DNA from: Bacteroidota bacterium
Lineage (GTDB): Bacteria > Bacteroidota > Bacteroidia > Chitinophagales > Chitinophagaceae
Length of the DNA stretch: 64,000 nucleotides
Direction: 5' to 3'
Assembly (NCBI GenBank): GCA_024640225.1
Contig: JAHEFK010000013.1
Location: 26,990-90,989 of the forward strand
How positions within the stretch are numbered: the first letter of the stretch is position 1; every line of letters starts with the position of its first letter. Positions 53,753-62,892 of the stretch are shown in pieces. The notes beneath the pieces were generated by a model, which was not told the origin of the DNA, made no database searches, and worked only from the letters and a program-made list of their open reading frames with translations. The translations under genes and the position numbers were made by a program.

Positions 53753-54742
53753 ATGCATAAAATATATTGCTTACTTCTCATTTTATCTGGCTTTTGGGGC
53801 AAATACAGTTATGCTCAGCAGTCGCAACAAGATGAAGATCAATTGTTATTGCAAGCACGAGAAGCATTTCAATTTAAACAATATGCAGCAAGCGAAAAAA
53901 TACTACAACTAGCAATAAAAAAATACCCCAAAAACATACCATTACGAATAGAACTAGCCCAAGAATACCGGGCCCAAAACAATCTTAGCGCCTCTTCGGA
54001 AATACTACAAAAAACACTAAAGGATCAACTAGAAAATAAGGATGTATTTTTATTACTTACCGATAATTATTACCGAATAGGCGCCTATAAAAAAGGATTG
54101 AAAACGATCAATAAAGGTCTTGCTATTTATTATAATTACGGAGTTTTTTATGAAAAGAAAGGCACTCTATTAGAAGTACTTCGTAAAACAAATAAAGCAA
54201 AAGAAGCCTACGAATTGGGTATCCATAGGGATACAAATTATATTGAAAATTATTTACAGTTATCCAGATTAGAGGTGGTCGGAGACAGGCCAGAAAAGGC
54301 TTGCATTTTAGCTGAGATCTATATTTTAAAAAATCCAACTTCAAAAAATATAATTGAAGCAAAAAAAATACTTAGAGCAGCCTATAGAAATTTCTATTTA
54401 GATTGTAAAGAGCACCCCTATAAAGCAAGCAACGATTCTTGCTTATCCTTGTTTGCAAGTCTATTTAAAGATAACGCCAATAATCTTGATAATGGAATAG
54501 ATGCCCTTTCCTTATGCAAATTGCGTTCAAAAATGGCTATGCAAGCAGAGAAAACAGGTGCACCCCCCTATCCATTAAACAATATTTGGAATACATTGAT
54601 GAGAGGTGGTTTTTTTGAAGCTTATCATTATTGGCTTTTTACCGCAATTGAAGATCCCAATAGTTATGCAGCATGGATGCGCTATCATAAAGGAGCAGAA
54701 AAAGAATTGCTTGATAAGTTAGCTACACTTTGGGAAGATTAA
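53753..54742 (+). CDS. Exported tetratricopeptide-repeat protein
   Basis: About 329 residues. The frame begins at 53702 with a TTG, but the ATG at 53753 begins a signal peptide (MHKIYCLLLILSGFWGKYSYAQ), so I use it. The mature part carries helical TPR-like repeats (YAASEKILQLAIKKYPKNIP, SASSEILQKTLKDQLENKD, AYKKGLKTINKGLAIYYNYG, KAKEAYELGIHRDTN). The C-terminal half is different and unrecognised. It could scaffold an envelope complex. Upstream of and co-directional with the SurA-like gene (96-base gap). Confidence 0.75.
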   Translation: MHKIYCLLLILSGFWGKYSYAQQSQQDEDQLLLQAREAFQFKQYAASEKILQLAIKKYPKNIPLRIELAQEYRAQNNLSASSEILQKTLKDQLENKDVFLLLTDNYYRIGAYKKGLKTINKGLAIYYNYGVFYEKKGTLLEVLRKTNKAKEAYELGIHRDTNYIENYLQLSRLEVVGDRPEKACILAEIYILKNPTSKNIIEAKKILRAAYRNFYLDCKEHPYKASNDSCLSLFASLFKDNANNLDNGIDALSLCKLRSKMAMQAEKTGAPPYPLNNIWNTLMRGGFFEAYHYWLFTAIEDPNSYAAWMRYHKGAEKELLDKLATLWED

Positions 54743-54801
54743 ATACGTATTTTACAATAGTTAAAATACTATTAAACCTTCAAAATAGGCGATAAATAAC
54801 C

Positions 54802-54809
54802 TATTTTTG
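54802..54809 (+). promoter_or_regulatory. Putative -7 box of the SurA-like gene
   Basis: TATTTTTG fits TAnnTTTG and ends 29 bases before the ATG at 54839. The -33 element is not evident. Confidence 0.4.
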
Positions 54810-54838
54810 TTGACATTATAAAATTTAATCCACGCACG

Positions 54839-56185
54839 ATGGCGTCCTATAAAAAAATACTTTTCACTGTTATTGCTTTTATCTCTTTGAGTGTTAAAAG
54901 CAACGGACAAGAGACCCTTGATAAAATCATAGCGGTAATTGGTAAAAACAGAATTATACTTCAATCCGACATGGAATTGCAACTCCTACAAATGAAGGAA
55001 CAAAAAGTAATGGTTACGGATTCTATCAAATGTTCCATTTTACAACAAATGATCTTGCAAAAAATGTTTGCAGAGCAAGCAGATAGAGATAGCCTTATTG
55101 TTAGCGACGATGAAGTAGAGAACAAATTAGAAAATCGAATACGTTATTTCGTAAATATGTATGGTTCTAAGGAGAAATTAGAAGAGGCTTTAGGGAAAAC
55201 GACATACCAATTGAAAGATGAAAATAGAGATCTCATCAAAGAACAAATGATGGCAGAGCGAATGCAAAGTAAGGTAATGGGAAACATCTCCGTTACACCA
55301 TCAGAAGTAAGAGCCTTTTTTAATCAAATACCAAAAGATAGCCTTCCATTCTTTCCAGCGACTGTAGAGTTAGGTCAAATTATTATAGCGCCATATACCA
55401 GCAAAGAATTAGACCAGTATGCAAAAGAAAAATTAACGGGTATTAGAAATCAAATTGTAAATGAAGGTAAATCATTTGAAACACTAGCTGGCATTTATAG
55501 TGATGATCCTGGAAGTAGAGATAATGGAGGCGAACTTACTATAAACAGAACTGAATTTGACCCTGCATTTGTTACCGCAGCATATAAATTAAAAGAGGGA
55601 GAGATATCCCCTTTAGTAAAATCTAATTTTGGTTATCATATCATTCAAATGATTAAACGCCAAGGCGAATTAGCCAAAGTGCGCCATATATTAGTTAAAA
55701 TAGATCACTCTTCTGGTGATTACAAAAAATCAATCTCTAAACTAGATAGTGTAAGATCCGAATTAATTAGTGGTAAAATAAAATTTGAAGAAGCTGTTGG
55801 AAAATATTCAACTGACGAAAGTTCTAAACAAACAGGCGGCATGCTCACCAATCAAAGAGATAATAGCATACAACTAGAGATTGCTCAACTCGATCCTAGT
55901 ATAGCGCTAATTGTTGATAGCCTTAGTATTGGCTCTTTTTCTCAGCCGCACAACTTTACGACACCGATGGGTGAAGTATCTTGTCGTATTGTATATTTGA
56001 AAAACAGATCTCAACCTCATAAGGCTAATTTGAAAGATGATTATAGTAAAATCCAACAAGTAGCTTTAGAGCAAAAAAAAGGCAAAAAGCTTTCACAATG
56101 GATGAACGAAAAAATGAGCGACTTCTATTTAAAAGTAAGTGATGATTATGCGAACTGTGAGGAAATAAAGAAAATTAAACAATAA
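54839..56185 (+). CDS. SurA-like periplasmic peptidylprolyl isomerase
   Basis: 448 residues, signal peptide with ISLSVKSNGQ, then a SurA N-domain (DKIIAVIGKNRIILQSDMELQLLQMK), then two rotamase (parvulin) domains: the first with AGIYSDDPGSRDNGGELTIN and LVKSNFGYHIIQMIKR, the second with AKVRHILVKI and YSTDESSKQTGGMLTNQ. SurA helps outer-membrane proteins fold in the periplasm, and this is a good candidate for the major such chaperone. It ends at a terminator. Confidence 0.9.
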   Translation: MASYKKILFTVIAFISLSVKSNGQETLDKIIAVIGKNRIILQSDMELQLLQMKEQKVMVTDSIKCSILQQMILQKMFAEQADRDSLIVSDDEVENKLENRIRYFVNMYGSKEKLEEALGKTTYQLKDENRDLIKEQMMAERMQSKVMGNISVTPSEVRAFFNQIPKDSLPFFPATVELGQIIIAPYTSKELDQYAKEKLTGIRNQIVNEGKSFETLAGIYSDDPGSRDNGGELTINRTEFDPAFVTAAYKLKEGEISPLVKSNFGYHIIQMIKRQGELAKVRHILVKIDHSSGDYKKSISKLDSVRSELISGKIKFEEAVGKYSTDESSKQTGGMLTNQRDNSIQLEIAQLDPSIALIVDSLSIGSFSQPHNFTTPMGEVSCRIVYLKNRSQPHKANLKDDYSKIQQVALEQKKGKKLSQWMNEKMSDFYLKVSDDYANCEEIKKIKQ

Positions 56186-56186
56186 A

Positions 56187-56219
56187 TAAAAAAAGTCGGA
56201 CAATGTCCGACTTTTTTTA
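56187..56219. terminator. Bidirectional terminator between the SurA-like and SNF2 genes
   Basis: Stem AGTCGGACA / TGTCCGACT (56194-56212) with A-run and T-run flanks. Confidence 0.9.
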
Positions 56220-56223
56220 TTTA

Positions 56224-59200
56224 TTAACTCAATAAGAATAATAGATCATCTTTTGTTAAGCGCTTAATTATTGCACCATCATCCGCTACTAAATCATTTG
56301 CAAGCGCTCTTTTTCGTTCTTGCAACTGTATCATTTTCTCTTCAATAGTATTTCTACAGATTAATCGATACGCAAAAATATTTTTTGTTTGTCCAATACG
56401 GTGCGTTCTATCTATAGCTTGTTGTTCAACTGCAGGATTCCACCAAGGATCTACTATATAGACATAATCAGCAGCGGTAAGATTAAGACCGGTATTACCT
56501 GCTTTTAAAGAGATTAAAAACACCCTACAATCTTCTTGTTCTTGAAAGAGATTAATAGCTTTCTGACGTTCGGTAGACGTGCTACTACCATCAAAATAAG
56601 CATACGGTATATTAGCCTTCTCTAATTCTTTTTTAATCAAGCTAAGCATTCCAATAAACTGAGAAAACACCAATGCTTTGTGATTGCCAACATTTTCAGA
56701 TAATTCTCTTACCAATTCTTCTACTTTAATAGAGGTATTATCGAATGCTACATCTTCATTAAGTATCGCTGGAGAATCACATATTTGTCGCAACTTGGTG
56801 AGCCCTTGTAAAATATGCATTTGAGAACGTTCAATACCGCGTTCTTCAATAACTTCTAGCAATTCTTCTTTATACGTATTGCGATACGACTCATAAATCT
56901 TACGTTGATCTTTACCCATTTCACACCATAAGATGGTTTCTGTTTTATCTGGTAAATCTTTAGCTACTTGCTCTTTCGTTCTTCTCAATAAGAAAGGATA
57001 TATCAATTTTCTTAATTGCATTTTTGCTTCTTCTTCTTGAAACTTGTCAATAGGTGTTGCAAATTCATTTAAGAAAAACTCTCTACTACCCAACATACCT
57101 GGGTTAAGGAAATTCATCTGAGAATATAAATCAAAGGTGTTGTTTTGCACTGGCGTACCACTTAATGCCAATCTATTTTTAGCATTTAACAATAAAGATG
57201 CCTTTGCAATCTGCGATTGAGGATTTTTAATGGCTTGAGATTCATCTAAGATGATATAATCAAACTCAATTTCTTTAAGATGAAGAATATCGCTACGCAT
57301 GGTACCATAGGTAGTTATAATTATATCTACATCTTTTAATTTCTCAATATTAAAATTTCGTTTAGATCCGTGATGTATGAACAAACTCAAATTAGGCGTA
57401 AACTTATTGATTTCATTTTCCCAATTATACATCAAGGTAGTAGGACAAACAACTAAATACTTGGAACTTGCGTTTGTATTTTTATAATGCTGTAAAAAAC
57501 TGAGGGTTTGTACGGTTTTACCCAAACCCATATCATCGGCTAATATACCACCCCATCCTGCTTCATTTAAAAATAGCAACCATTGAAAACCTGATAACTG
57601 ATAGGGTCTTAAAGATGCTTCTAATTGTTTAGGCGCTTGGAAAGTATTAAAATCTTGTGTAAGGATTGATTGTAATTTTTGCTTCTTAAGTTCTAATTCT
57701 TTAAGAATTGCTACATCATCAATATCTTCTAATAATTCATCTAAAACACTAAAGTAAATTTTCTTAACTCTAATTTTATTTCCTTTAGCCTCACCCATTT
57801 TAACGAGTAATGCATATTTTTTCAACCACTCTTCCGGTAGCATACCAATGCTTCCATCATTCAATTTCACATAATTCATTTTCTTCGCCAATGCTTTTTT
57901 TACATCAGCTATAGAAGCAACCTGATCTCCAAATACAACTTCTATTTGAGCATCAAACCAATCAATACCACTATTTATTTGTACTCTGGTATCCGGACTG
58001 TTTTTGTTGATACGTAGATTTTTCAATTTATCAAAGCCTAACAACTCAATATCTTTATCGCGCATTTTCTCCGCAAATTTCAAGAACCAGCTATTTGTTA
58101 AAACCGCTTGCGAACTTAAATAGAAATAATGTTGCTTAGCATGCTCTTGAATATCTTTATGTGCAGCACGAACTAATTCTACAGTATTAGATTCTACCTC
58201 TTCTTGTTTTTTAACAATCGTAACAATACCATCTATAGCATGAATGATATCTCCTTTATGCCCCCATTCTACAACTGTTCCATTATAATCAAACACCGGT
58301 TTGAAATGTAAAGATTGCTCTTTTTCAATCAATAATATTTTACTAGTTGGTTTTACATCTGTAGAGATCGCAACCAATTTTTTATCAAAGTCAACAGGTA
58401 TAATGCCGCTCCAAGGAATTAATTGCGTTGCTAAAAAGTTATTCCAATGCTCAGCACTTATTTTAGTAACTGAATTAAAAGCCAATGTCTCTAAAATACG
58501 AATTGTTTGTTCATCAATCATGGAAAACAAACGACCTTGATAGGTAAACAACGCATTATTTACAAAATTGATTGCCGTTGCTGGTATCTCTTCCAAACCA
58601 ATGTCAACATACAAAGAAACATGATACTCTTTCTTTACTTTGGCTACTTTTAATCTCGGTTTAATCAACTGTGGATCAAACAATACTTCTGATAGATTTT
58701 TCTTACTCAGCGATTTTCCCGTAGGTAAAATGTAGCATCTTGGTTGTGAAGCAAATCGTTCTAATAACTTATGATACTTAGGTAATAAATATTCCCAAAC
58801 TAAGGTCTTGATTTCATCATTTGGCTGATCTTTTAAAACTGTTCTATAATCATCATCCATGAAATCGCCAAAGGGTATATTCTTTTTGATATACTTCAGT
58901 AATTCATCTGGTAATAACTTTCTTAATGCTGGAATTAATTCTCTATCATGCTCATGATAACCCGCAGCATTAATATACTGAATTAATGGCATGCGCTCAA
59001 TCTCACTAACGAAGGCTGTTAAAGATTCATTACAAACACCAGCAATCAACTCCCAAGATACTCCAGGAAACCAATCTACATTTGGATCTATAACAATAGC
59101 TAATCGCTTTTCTTCTACCTCTTGTTTTACTTTATCTTCTTTAGGTGCAATTTGGTTTTGAATAGCACTTACCGCTAAATTACTTTTACTTACACTATTA

Positions 59201-60000
59201 GTTTGTACAACAATCTTTTGAATACTGGTATCCAAAACACGTAAAAATATTTTACCATCTTGGTGCACGAATTCAAACTTACCCGTCAGATCATCCTTTA
59301 AGCTATAACCATATTGTTTCAAAAGCAAGTTCTTTTGCGAATCCCAATTTCGCATACTTGCAAAGTATTGGGTGCCATGTGTAAATAACACTTGCATAAA
59401 CAAGGCTGCTTTATGCAAACACAACGGATGATCTACTTCTTCACAAGGACAACTGGTATCAAAAAATCGTTCTTCATTTTGCTTCAACACCACCGGGAAA
59501 ACTTGTCCATCAACTTGAACATTTGCCGCTAAAGTATCACCCTCTTTTATATTGATGTCGCATTGTTTTTTATGAGCAATTTCCTCTGCAGCTTTCATGA
59601 TGTGCTCAGATGTAAACAGACGCATCATTTGCTTTGTTACCTGACGCATGCGCACCACCGAATGCGCTTGATTGAACTTTGTTTGTGAACTTTCAAAAAA
59701 ACCACTCAACATAAGATCATTCATTTGAAATAATGCAGCCACTTCATGCCTGCATATTTCACCCATATTATAGGGGCATTGACAACGAACTTTTAATTCA
59801 TCAGGATGGTTGTATCGGGAAATCGTTACGGTGTAAAAGTTTTGATACATGTCGTTTTTTACGCGAAAACGAACCTGTTCGATAATAGCATCAACATCTA
59901 ACAAGGTTACTCCTTGTGTAAAAAATATTTTTTTTCCTCTTTTTACAACTTCTTCAGTTCCAAAGTTGTAAACGTGTTTTAATAATGGTGGTAATGACAT
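56224..60000 (-). CDS. SNF2-family helicase-like ATPase with tandem SWIM zinc fingers
   Basis: 1258 residues. The N-terminal third has two SWIM-type zinc motifs with identical spacing CxC-x7-CxH: C73/C75/C83/H85 and C184/C186/C194/H196. The C-terminal 500 residues are a SNF2/Rad54-type motor: motif I GGILADDMGLGKTVQTLSFLQ, motif II ILDESQAIKNPQ (DESQ instead of DEAH), motif III ALSGTPVQNN, and motif VI IDRTHRIGQTKNIFAYRL. It is a DNA translocase acting on nucleoprotein in the cytoplasm; repair or transcription-linked roles are possible. ATG at 59998-60000. It stands alone on this strand. Confidence 0.9.
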   Translation of the reverse strand: MSLPPLLKHVYNFGTEEVVKRGKKIFFTQGVTLLDVDAIIEQVRFRVKNDMYQNFYTVTISRYNHPDELKVRCQCPYNMGEICRHEVAALFQMNDLMLSGFFESSQTKFNQAHSVVRMRQVTKQMMRLFTSEHIMKAAEEIAHKKQCDINIKEGDTLAANVQVDGQVFPVVLKQNEERFFDTSCPCEEVDHPLCLHKAALFMQVLFTHGTQYFASMRNWDSQKNLLLKQYGYSLKDDLTGKFEFVHQDGKIFLRVLDTSIQKIVVQTNSVSKSNLAVSAIQNQIAPKEDKVKQEVEEKRLAIVIDPNVDWFPGVSWELIAGVCNESLTAFVSEIERMPLIQYINAAGYHEHDRELIPALRKLLPDELLKYIKKNIPFGDFMDDDYRTVLKDQPNDEIKTLVWEYLLPKYHKLLERFASQPRCYILPTGKSLSKKNLSEVLFDPQLIKPRLKVAKVKKEYHVSLYVDIGLEEIPATAINFVNNALFTYQGRLFSMIDEQTIRILETLAFNSVTKISAEHWNNFLATQLIPWSGIIPVDFDKKLVAISTDVKPTSKILLIEKEQSLHFKPVFDYNGTVVEWGHKGDIIHAIDGIVTIVKKQEEVESNTVELVRAAHKDIQEHAKQHYFYLSSQAVLTNSWFLKFAEKMRDKDIELLGFDKLKNLRINKNSPDTRVQINSGIDWFDAQIEVVFGDQVASIADVKKALAKKMNYVKLNDGSIGMLPEEWLKKYALLVKMGEAKGNKIRVKKIYFSVLDELLEDIDDVAILKELELKKQKLQSILTQDFNTFQAPKQLEASLRPYQLSGFQWLLFLNEAGWGGILADDMGLGKTVQTLSFLQHYKNTNASSKYLVVCPTTLMYNWENEINKFTPNLSLFIHHGSKRNFNIEKLKDVDIIITTYGTMRSDILHLKEIEFDYIILDESQAIKNPQSQIAKASLLLNAKNRLALSGTPVQNNTFDLYSQMNFLNPGMLGSREFFLNEFATPIDKFQEEEAKMQLRKLIYPFLLRRTKEQVAKDLPDKTETILWCEMGKDQRKIYESYRNTYKEELLEVIEERGIERSQMHILQGLTKLRQICDSPAILNEDVAFDNTSIKVEELVRELSENVGNHKALVFSQFIGMLSLIKKELEKANIPYAYFDGSSTSTERQKAINLFQEQEDCRVFLISLKAGNTGLNLTAADYVYIVDPWWNPAVEQQAIDRTHRIGQTKNIFAYRLICRNTIEEKMIQLQERKRALANDLVADDGAIIKRLTKDDLLFLLS

Positions 60001-60100
60001 GTAGATGGAGCTAATTCGAAAAATGCAAGATGTAAAGGTACGGTATTTTTTTCTTATTTTATCTTGTAATATTTCAACAGAAACGAAGCGCTACTGCAAC

Positions 60101-61156
60101 TTAAGAATGCTTTATTCTTGGATCTAATTGCGCATACAACAGCTCTGTAAGCATACTAATGACGATGAAAATAAACGCTGTTAATAAAACGGCGCCCATC
60201 ACTACCGGAAAATCGAAATTATTTAGTGCATCAACGGTGATCTTACCAATACCCTTCCAGGCAAAAATATATTCGATAAAGAATGAACCGGCTAATAATT
60301 CTGCGAGCCAACCACTGACAGCTGTTAAAACAGGGTTGAGGGCATTTCGTAGTGCATGACGCATAACCACCTTATAGGTGCTAAGTCCTTTAGCAAAGGC
60401 TGTTCTGATATAGTCTTGGCTCCATACTTCCAACATTGCATTGCGGGTTAGCTGCGTTATAACTGCAAGCGGCCTAATGCCCAAAGCCATAGCGGGTAAA
60501 ATTAAATTCTTTAGCTGCACTTGGGGCATTCCAGTAATGGGATCATAAATGAGGAGGCTACCCATCATTTCCAAGCCTGTAATCGCATGCCAAACGTAGC
60601 CAAATAAATATGCTACAAGCAATGCTACAAAAAAAGAAGGCATAGAAATTCCAAATACACTAAACATGACGATACTTTTATCTACCCAAGTCTGCACACG
60701 TAAAGCAGCCCAAATGCCTAATGCTATACCTGTTATACATGCAAATAACATAGCAGCAATAGCCAGCACTAAAGTTCCAGGAAGGGCATTTATTAGCATA
60801 TCACTGACTTTCTTTTTAGTGATATAAGAGCGTCCTAGATATGGAAATTTTAACACCCAAACACTATTGCTAGTTGAATAAATTGGATAATATTCAAAAT
60901 TACCGGCATTTGCTTCTAATATGCTGATATGTGAAATTGGAGATAAATCATTTAAATACAAACCATATCGTTTCCAAACTGGGACATCTAAATGAAGTGC
61001 TTTTTTAGCCTGCTCTAATGATGCAGCATTAGTTCTTTGTCCAACTAACAGCTTTGATGGATCGCTAGACAGCGCATTAAACAATACAAAAACAATGCTC
61101 ACTACCCCGAAAAGGGTAATCAATTGATAGGCTATTTTCTTAAGTATAAAAAACAA
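60101..61156 (-). CDS. Dipeptide/oligopeptide-type ABC transporter permease (OppB/DppB-like)
   Basis: 351 residues. MFFILKKIAYQLITLFGVVSIVFVLFN is the typical first helix; ISMPSFFVALLVAYLF and LPAMALGIRPLAVITQLTRNAMLEVW, followed by DYIRTAFAKGLSTYKVVMRHALRNALNPVL, is the EAA loop binding the ATPase. The other permease, ATPases and binding protein are not nearby, at least on the minus strand where the downstream gene is SNF2. The start codon is a TTG, 6 bases after the DoxX gene stop, suggesting coupling to it. Confidence 0.85.
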   Translation of the reverse strand: MFFILKKIAYQLITLFGVVSIVFVLFNALSSDPSKLLVGQRTNAASLEQAKKALHLDVPVWKRYGLYLNDLSPISHISILEANAGNFEYYPIYSTSNSVWVLKFPYLGRSYITKKKVSDMLINALPGTLVLAIAAMLFACITGIALGIWAALRVQTWVDKSIVMFSVFGISMPSFFVALLVAYLFGYVWHAITGLEMMGSLLIYDPITGMPQVQLKNLILPAMALGIRPLAVITQLTRNAMLEVWSQDYIRTAFAKGLSTYKVVMRHALRNALNPVLTAVSGWLAELLAGSFFIEYIFAWKGIGKITVDALNNFDFPVVMGAVLLTAFIFIVISMLTELLYAQLDPRIKHS

Positions 61157-61162
61157 CTCAAC

Positions 61163-62305
61163 TTAATTAGATATCGATGATATTGTAATCGTATTATCTT
61201 TAATGGTACAAGCAGATGGCAAATCGGCATAGCCCCATTTCCCAATAATTGTTCCCTTTTGTAATACCATTAAACCTGGATTGCTGCGCATAGCCGTTTT
61301 ACTTTCCGTGCCATCAAATTGCATCATTTGGATAGCTTCTAAACCCCATTTCTTTTGGAAAGCTAGGGTAGCTTCTTTGCTTCCGGAACTAAAAATATAA
61401 CAAGCAGCACCTTGCTGTGTCGCACTTTTTAATAAACCAGCTACTTCTTTCATCTTATCTTCATGTGCGGCAGTAGGGTCTTTTACAAATAATATTAGAG
61501 TAGGTGCAACTTCTTGTAAAATGGCTGTAGTATAATCATTCCCATCTGCATCATTTACGGCAAACCCTTTAATCTCTGGCTCCGCATTTCCTTTTTTAAC
61601 TAATTGGGTTTTGCTATCTACAAATTTCCAAGTAGTATCTTGCCAAGGGTAATTTTGCATGGTGAAGGTTTGCTGTTTACCATTTTTCTCATATATCATC
61701 ACCGTTTCAAACTGATCAGGAATAGCCCCTGGAGGCACTTTCATTTTCTCTTCAATATTATTACCCACTTTATACGCCAAACAATCTTTAAAAGGTAAAT
61801 GTTTTAAAACATAAAATTGAACACCAAACGAAGCCACACTAACTACTACCAATAAAAAAATACTCCATTGTTTACTAAATAAGGAAGTCACTTTCTTTCT
61901 ATATACAAACAATATTATAATGAAAATAAATAGTGCCACATCTTTTACAAACGTCTCTGTATTGCTTATTTTGATACAATCACCAAAGCAACCGCATTCT
62001 TTGATATTGCCTGTAAATAAAGCATATGCCGTAAGAAATGTAAACAGCGCAATTAATAATAACAATAAGAAAGAAAACAATTCATAAGCATAACCAAGTA
62101 TCACGGCCACACCTGCAATAATTTCAAAGGCTATCATGCAAATAGAAAAAACTAAGGCCATAGGTATAAAAGCCGTCATGTGCAGGACTTCAAAAAACTC
62201 CGTCATCTTGTAACTTAAACCTAAAGGGTCATTGGCTTTAATTAAACCGGAGAAAATAAATAATACCCCAACAAGAATGCGCAATAGAATTAAAAAGTAT
62301 TTCAT
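61163..62305 (-). CDS. BT_3928-type DoxX/MauE family membrane protein with thioredoxin-like C-domain
   Basis: 380 residues. The N-terminal 130 residues form four membrane helices (VGVLFIFSGLIKANDPLGLSYK, with KECGCFGDCIKIS in a loop as in MauE/DoxX proteins). The C-terminal 150 residues look like a thioredoxin fold (FAVNDADGNDYTTAIL, PTLILFVKDPT, GLMVLQKGTIIGKWGY) but without a CxxC active site, so it is not an ordinary oxidoreductase. A role in envelope redox chemistry is possible from the MauE-like part. The next gene, an ABC permease, begins 6 bases downstream of its stop. Confidence 0.8.
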   Translation of the reverse strand: MKYFLILLRILVGVLFIFSGLIKANDPLGLSYKMTEFFEVLHMTAFIPMALVFSICMIAFEIIAGVAVILGYAYELFSFLLLLLIALFTFLTAYALFTGNIKECGCFGDCIKISNTETFVKDVALFIFIIILFVYRKKVTSLFSKQWSIFLLVVVSVASFGVQFYVLKHLPFKDCLAYKVGNNIEEKMKVPPGAIPDQFETVMIYEKNGKQQTFTMQNYPWQDTTWKFVDSKTQLVKKGNAEPEIKGFAVNDADGNDYTTAILQEVAPTLILFVKDPTAAHEDKMKEVAGLLKSATQQGAACYIFSSGSKEATLAFQKKWGLEAIQMMQFDGTESKTAMRSNPGLMVLQKGTIIGKWGYADLPSACTIKDNTITISSISN

Positions 62306-62314
62306 AATAGTATT

Positions 62315-62860
62315 TTAATTAGATAAATAATTTGTGTTAATTAAAGCGAAAACAGCATAATTGATAATGTCTGCAAAATTTGCATCTATACCTTCTGAAA
62401 CGTTGGTTTTTCCATCATTAGCTAAAATCTGTTTTATGCGTAATAATTTTACTAAAATAAGATCAACAAAAGACGCTTGATTCATTTCTCGCCATGCTTC
62501 TCCATAATCGTGATTTTTTTGCATCATTAAATCCTCTACATGCTGCGCTTGTGTCTGATAATTAGTATTAGCGGCCTCTAATGTTAAGTCTACTGGGGTT
62601 TCTGCTGATAAGCCTCCTTGAATTAATGCAATGATACCATAATTCACAATACCTACAAATTCACTGTCAATAGAATCGCCGATTTTCTGTATACCCGTCT
62701 CTTGAATTTGTCGAATTCGACTGGCTTTAATGTATATTTGATCTACAATTGATATGGGTCGTAGCATTCTCCAAGAAGTACCATAATCACGAGTTTTATT
62801 TTCAAATAATTCGTGACAATGCGTAATCACTTCTCGATATTGCTTTAAGGTTTGATTCAT
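62315..62860 (-). CDS. DUF1599 domain protein with internal duplication
   Basis: 181 residues made of two homologous halves: the first with KTRDYGTSWRMLRPISIVDQ and KASRIRQIQ, the second with KNHDYGEAWREMNQASFVDL and KLLRIKQIL, each ending in an IVNYGIIALI / IINYAVFALI helix. DUF1599 has the look of all-helical nucleotide pyrophosphohydrolases (MazG/dUTPase-like), but the enzyme activity is not established. Ten bases upstream of the DoxX gene and divergent from folP. Confidence 0.85.
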   Translation of the reverse strand: MNQTLKQYREVITHCHELFENKTRDYGTSWRMLRPISIVDQIYIKASRIRQIQETGIQKIGDSIDSEFVGIVNYGIIALIQGGLSAETPVDLTLEAANTNYQTQAQHVEDLMMQKNHDYGEAWREMNQASFVDLILVKLLRIKQILANDGKTNVSEGIDANFADIINYAVFALINTNYLSN

Positions 62861-62892
62861 GGAATAAAAATACTGCTTTAAATTTAAAAATT

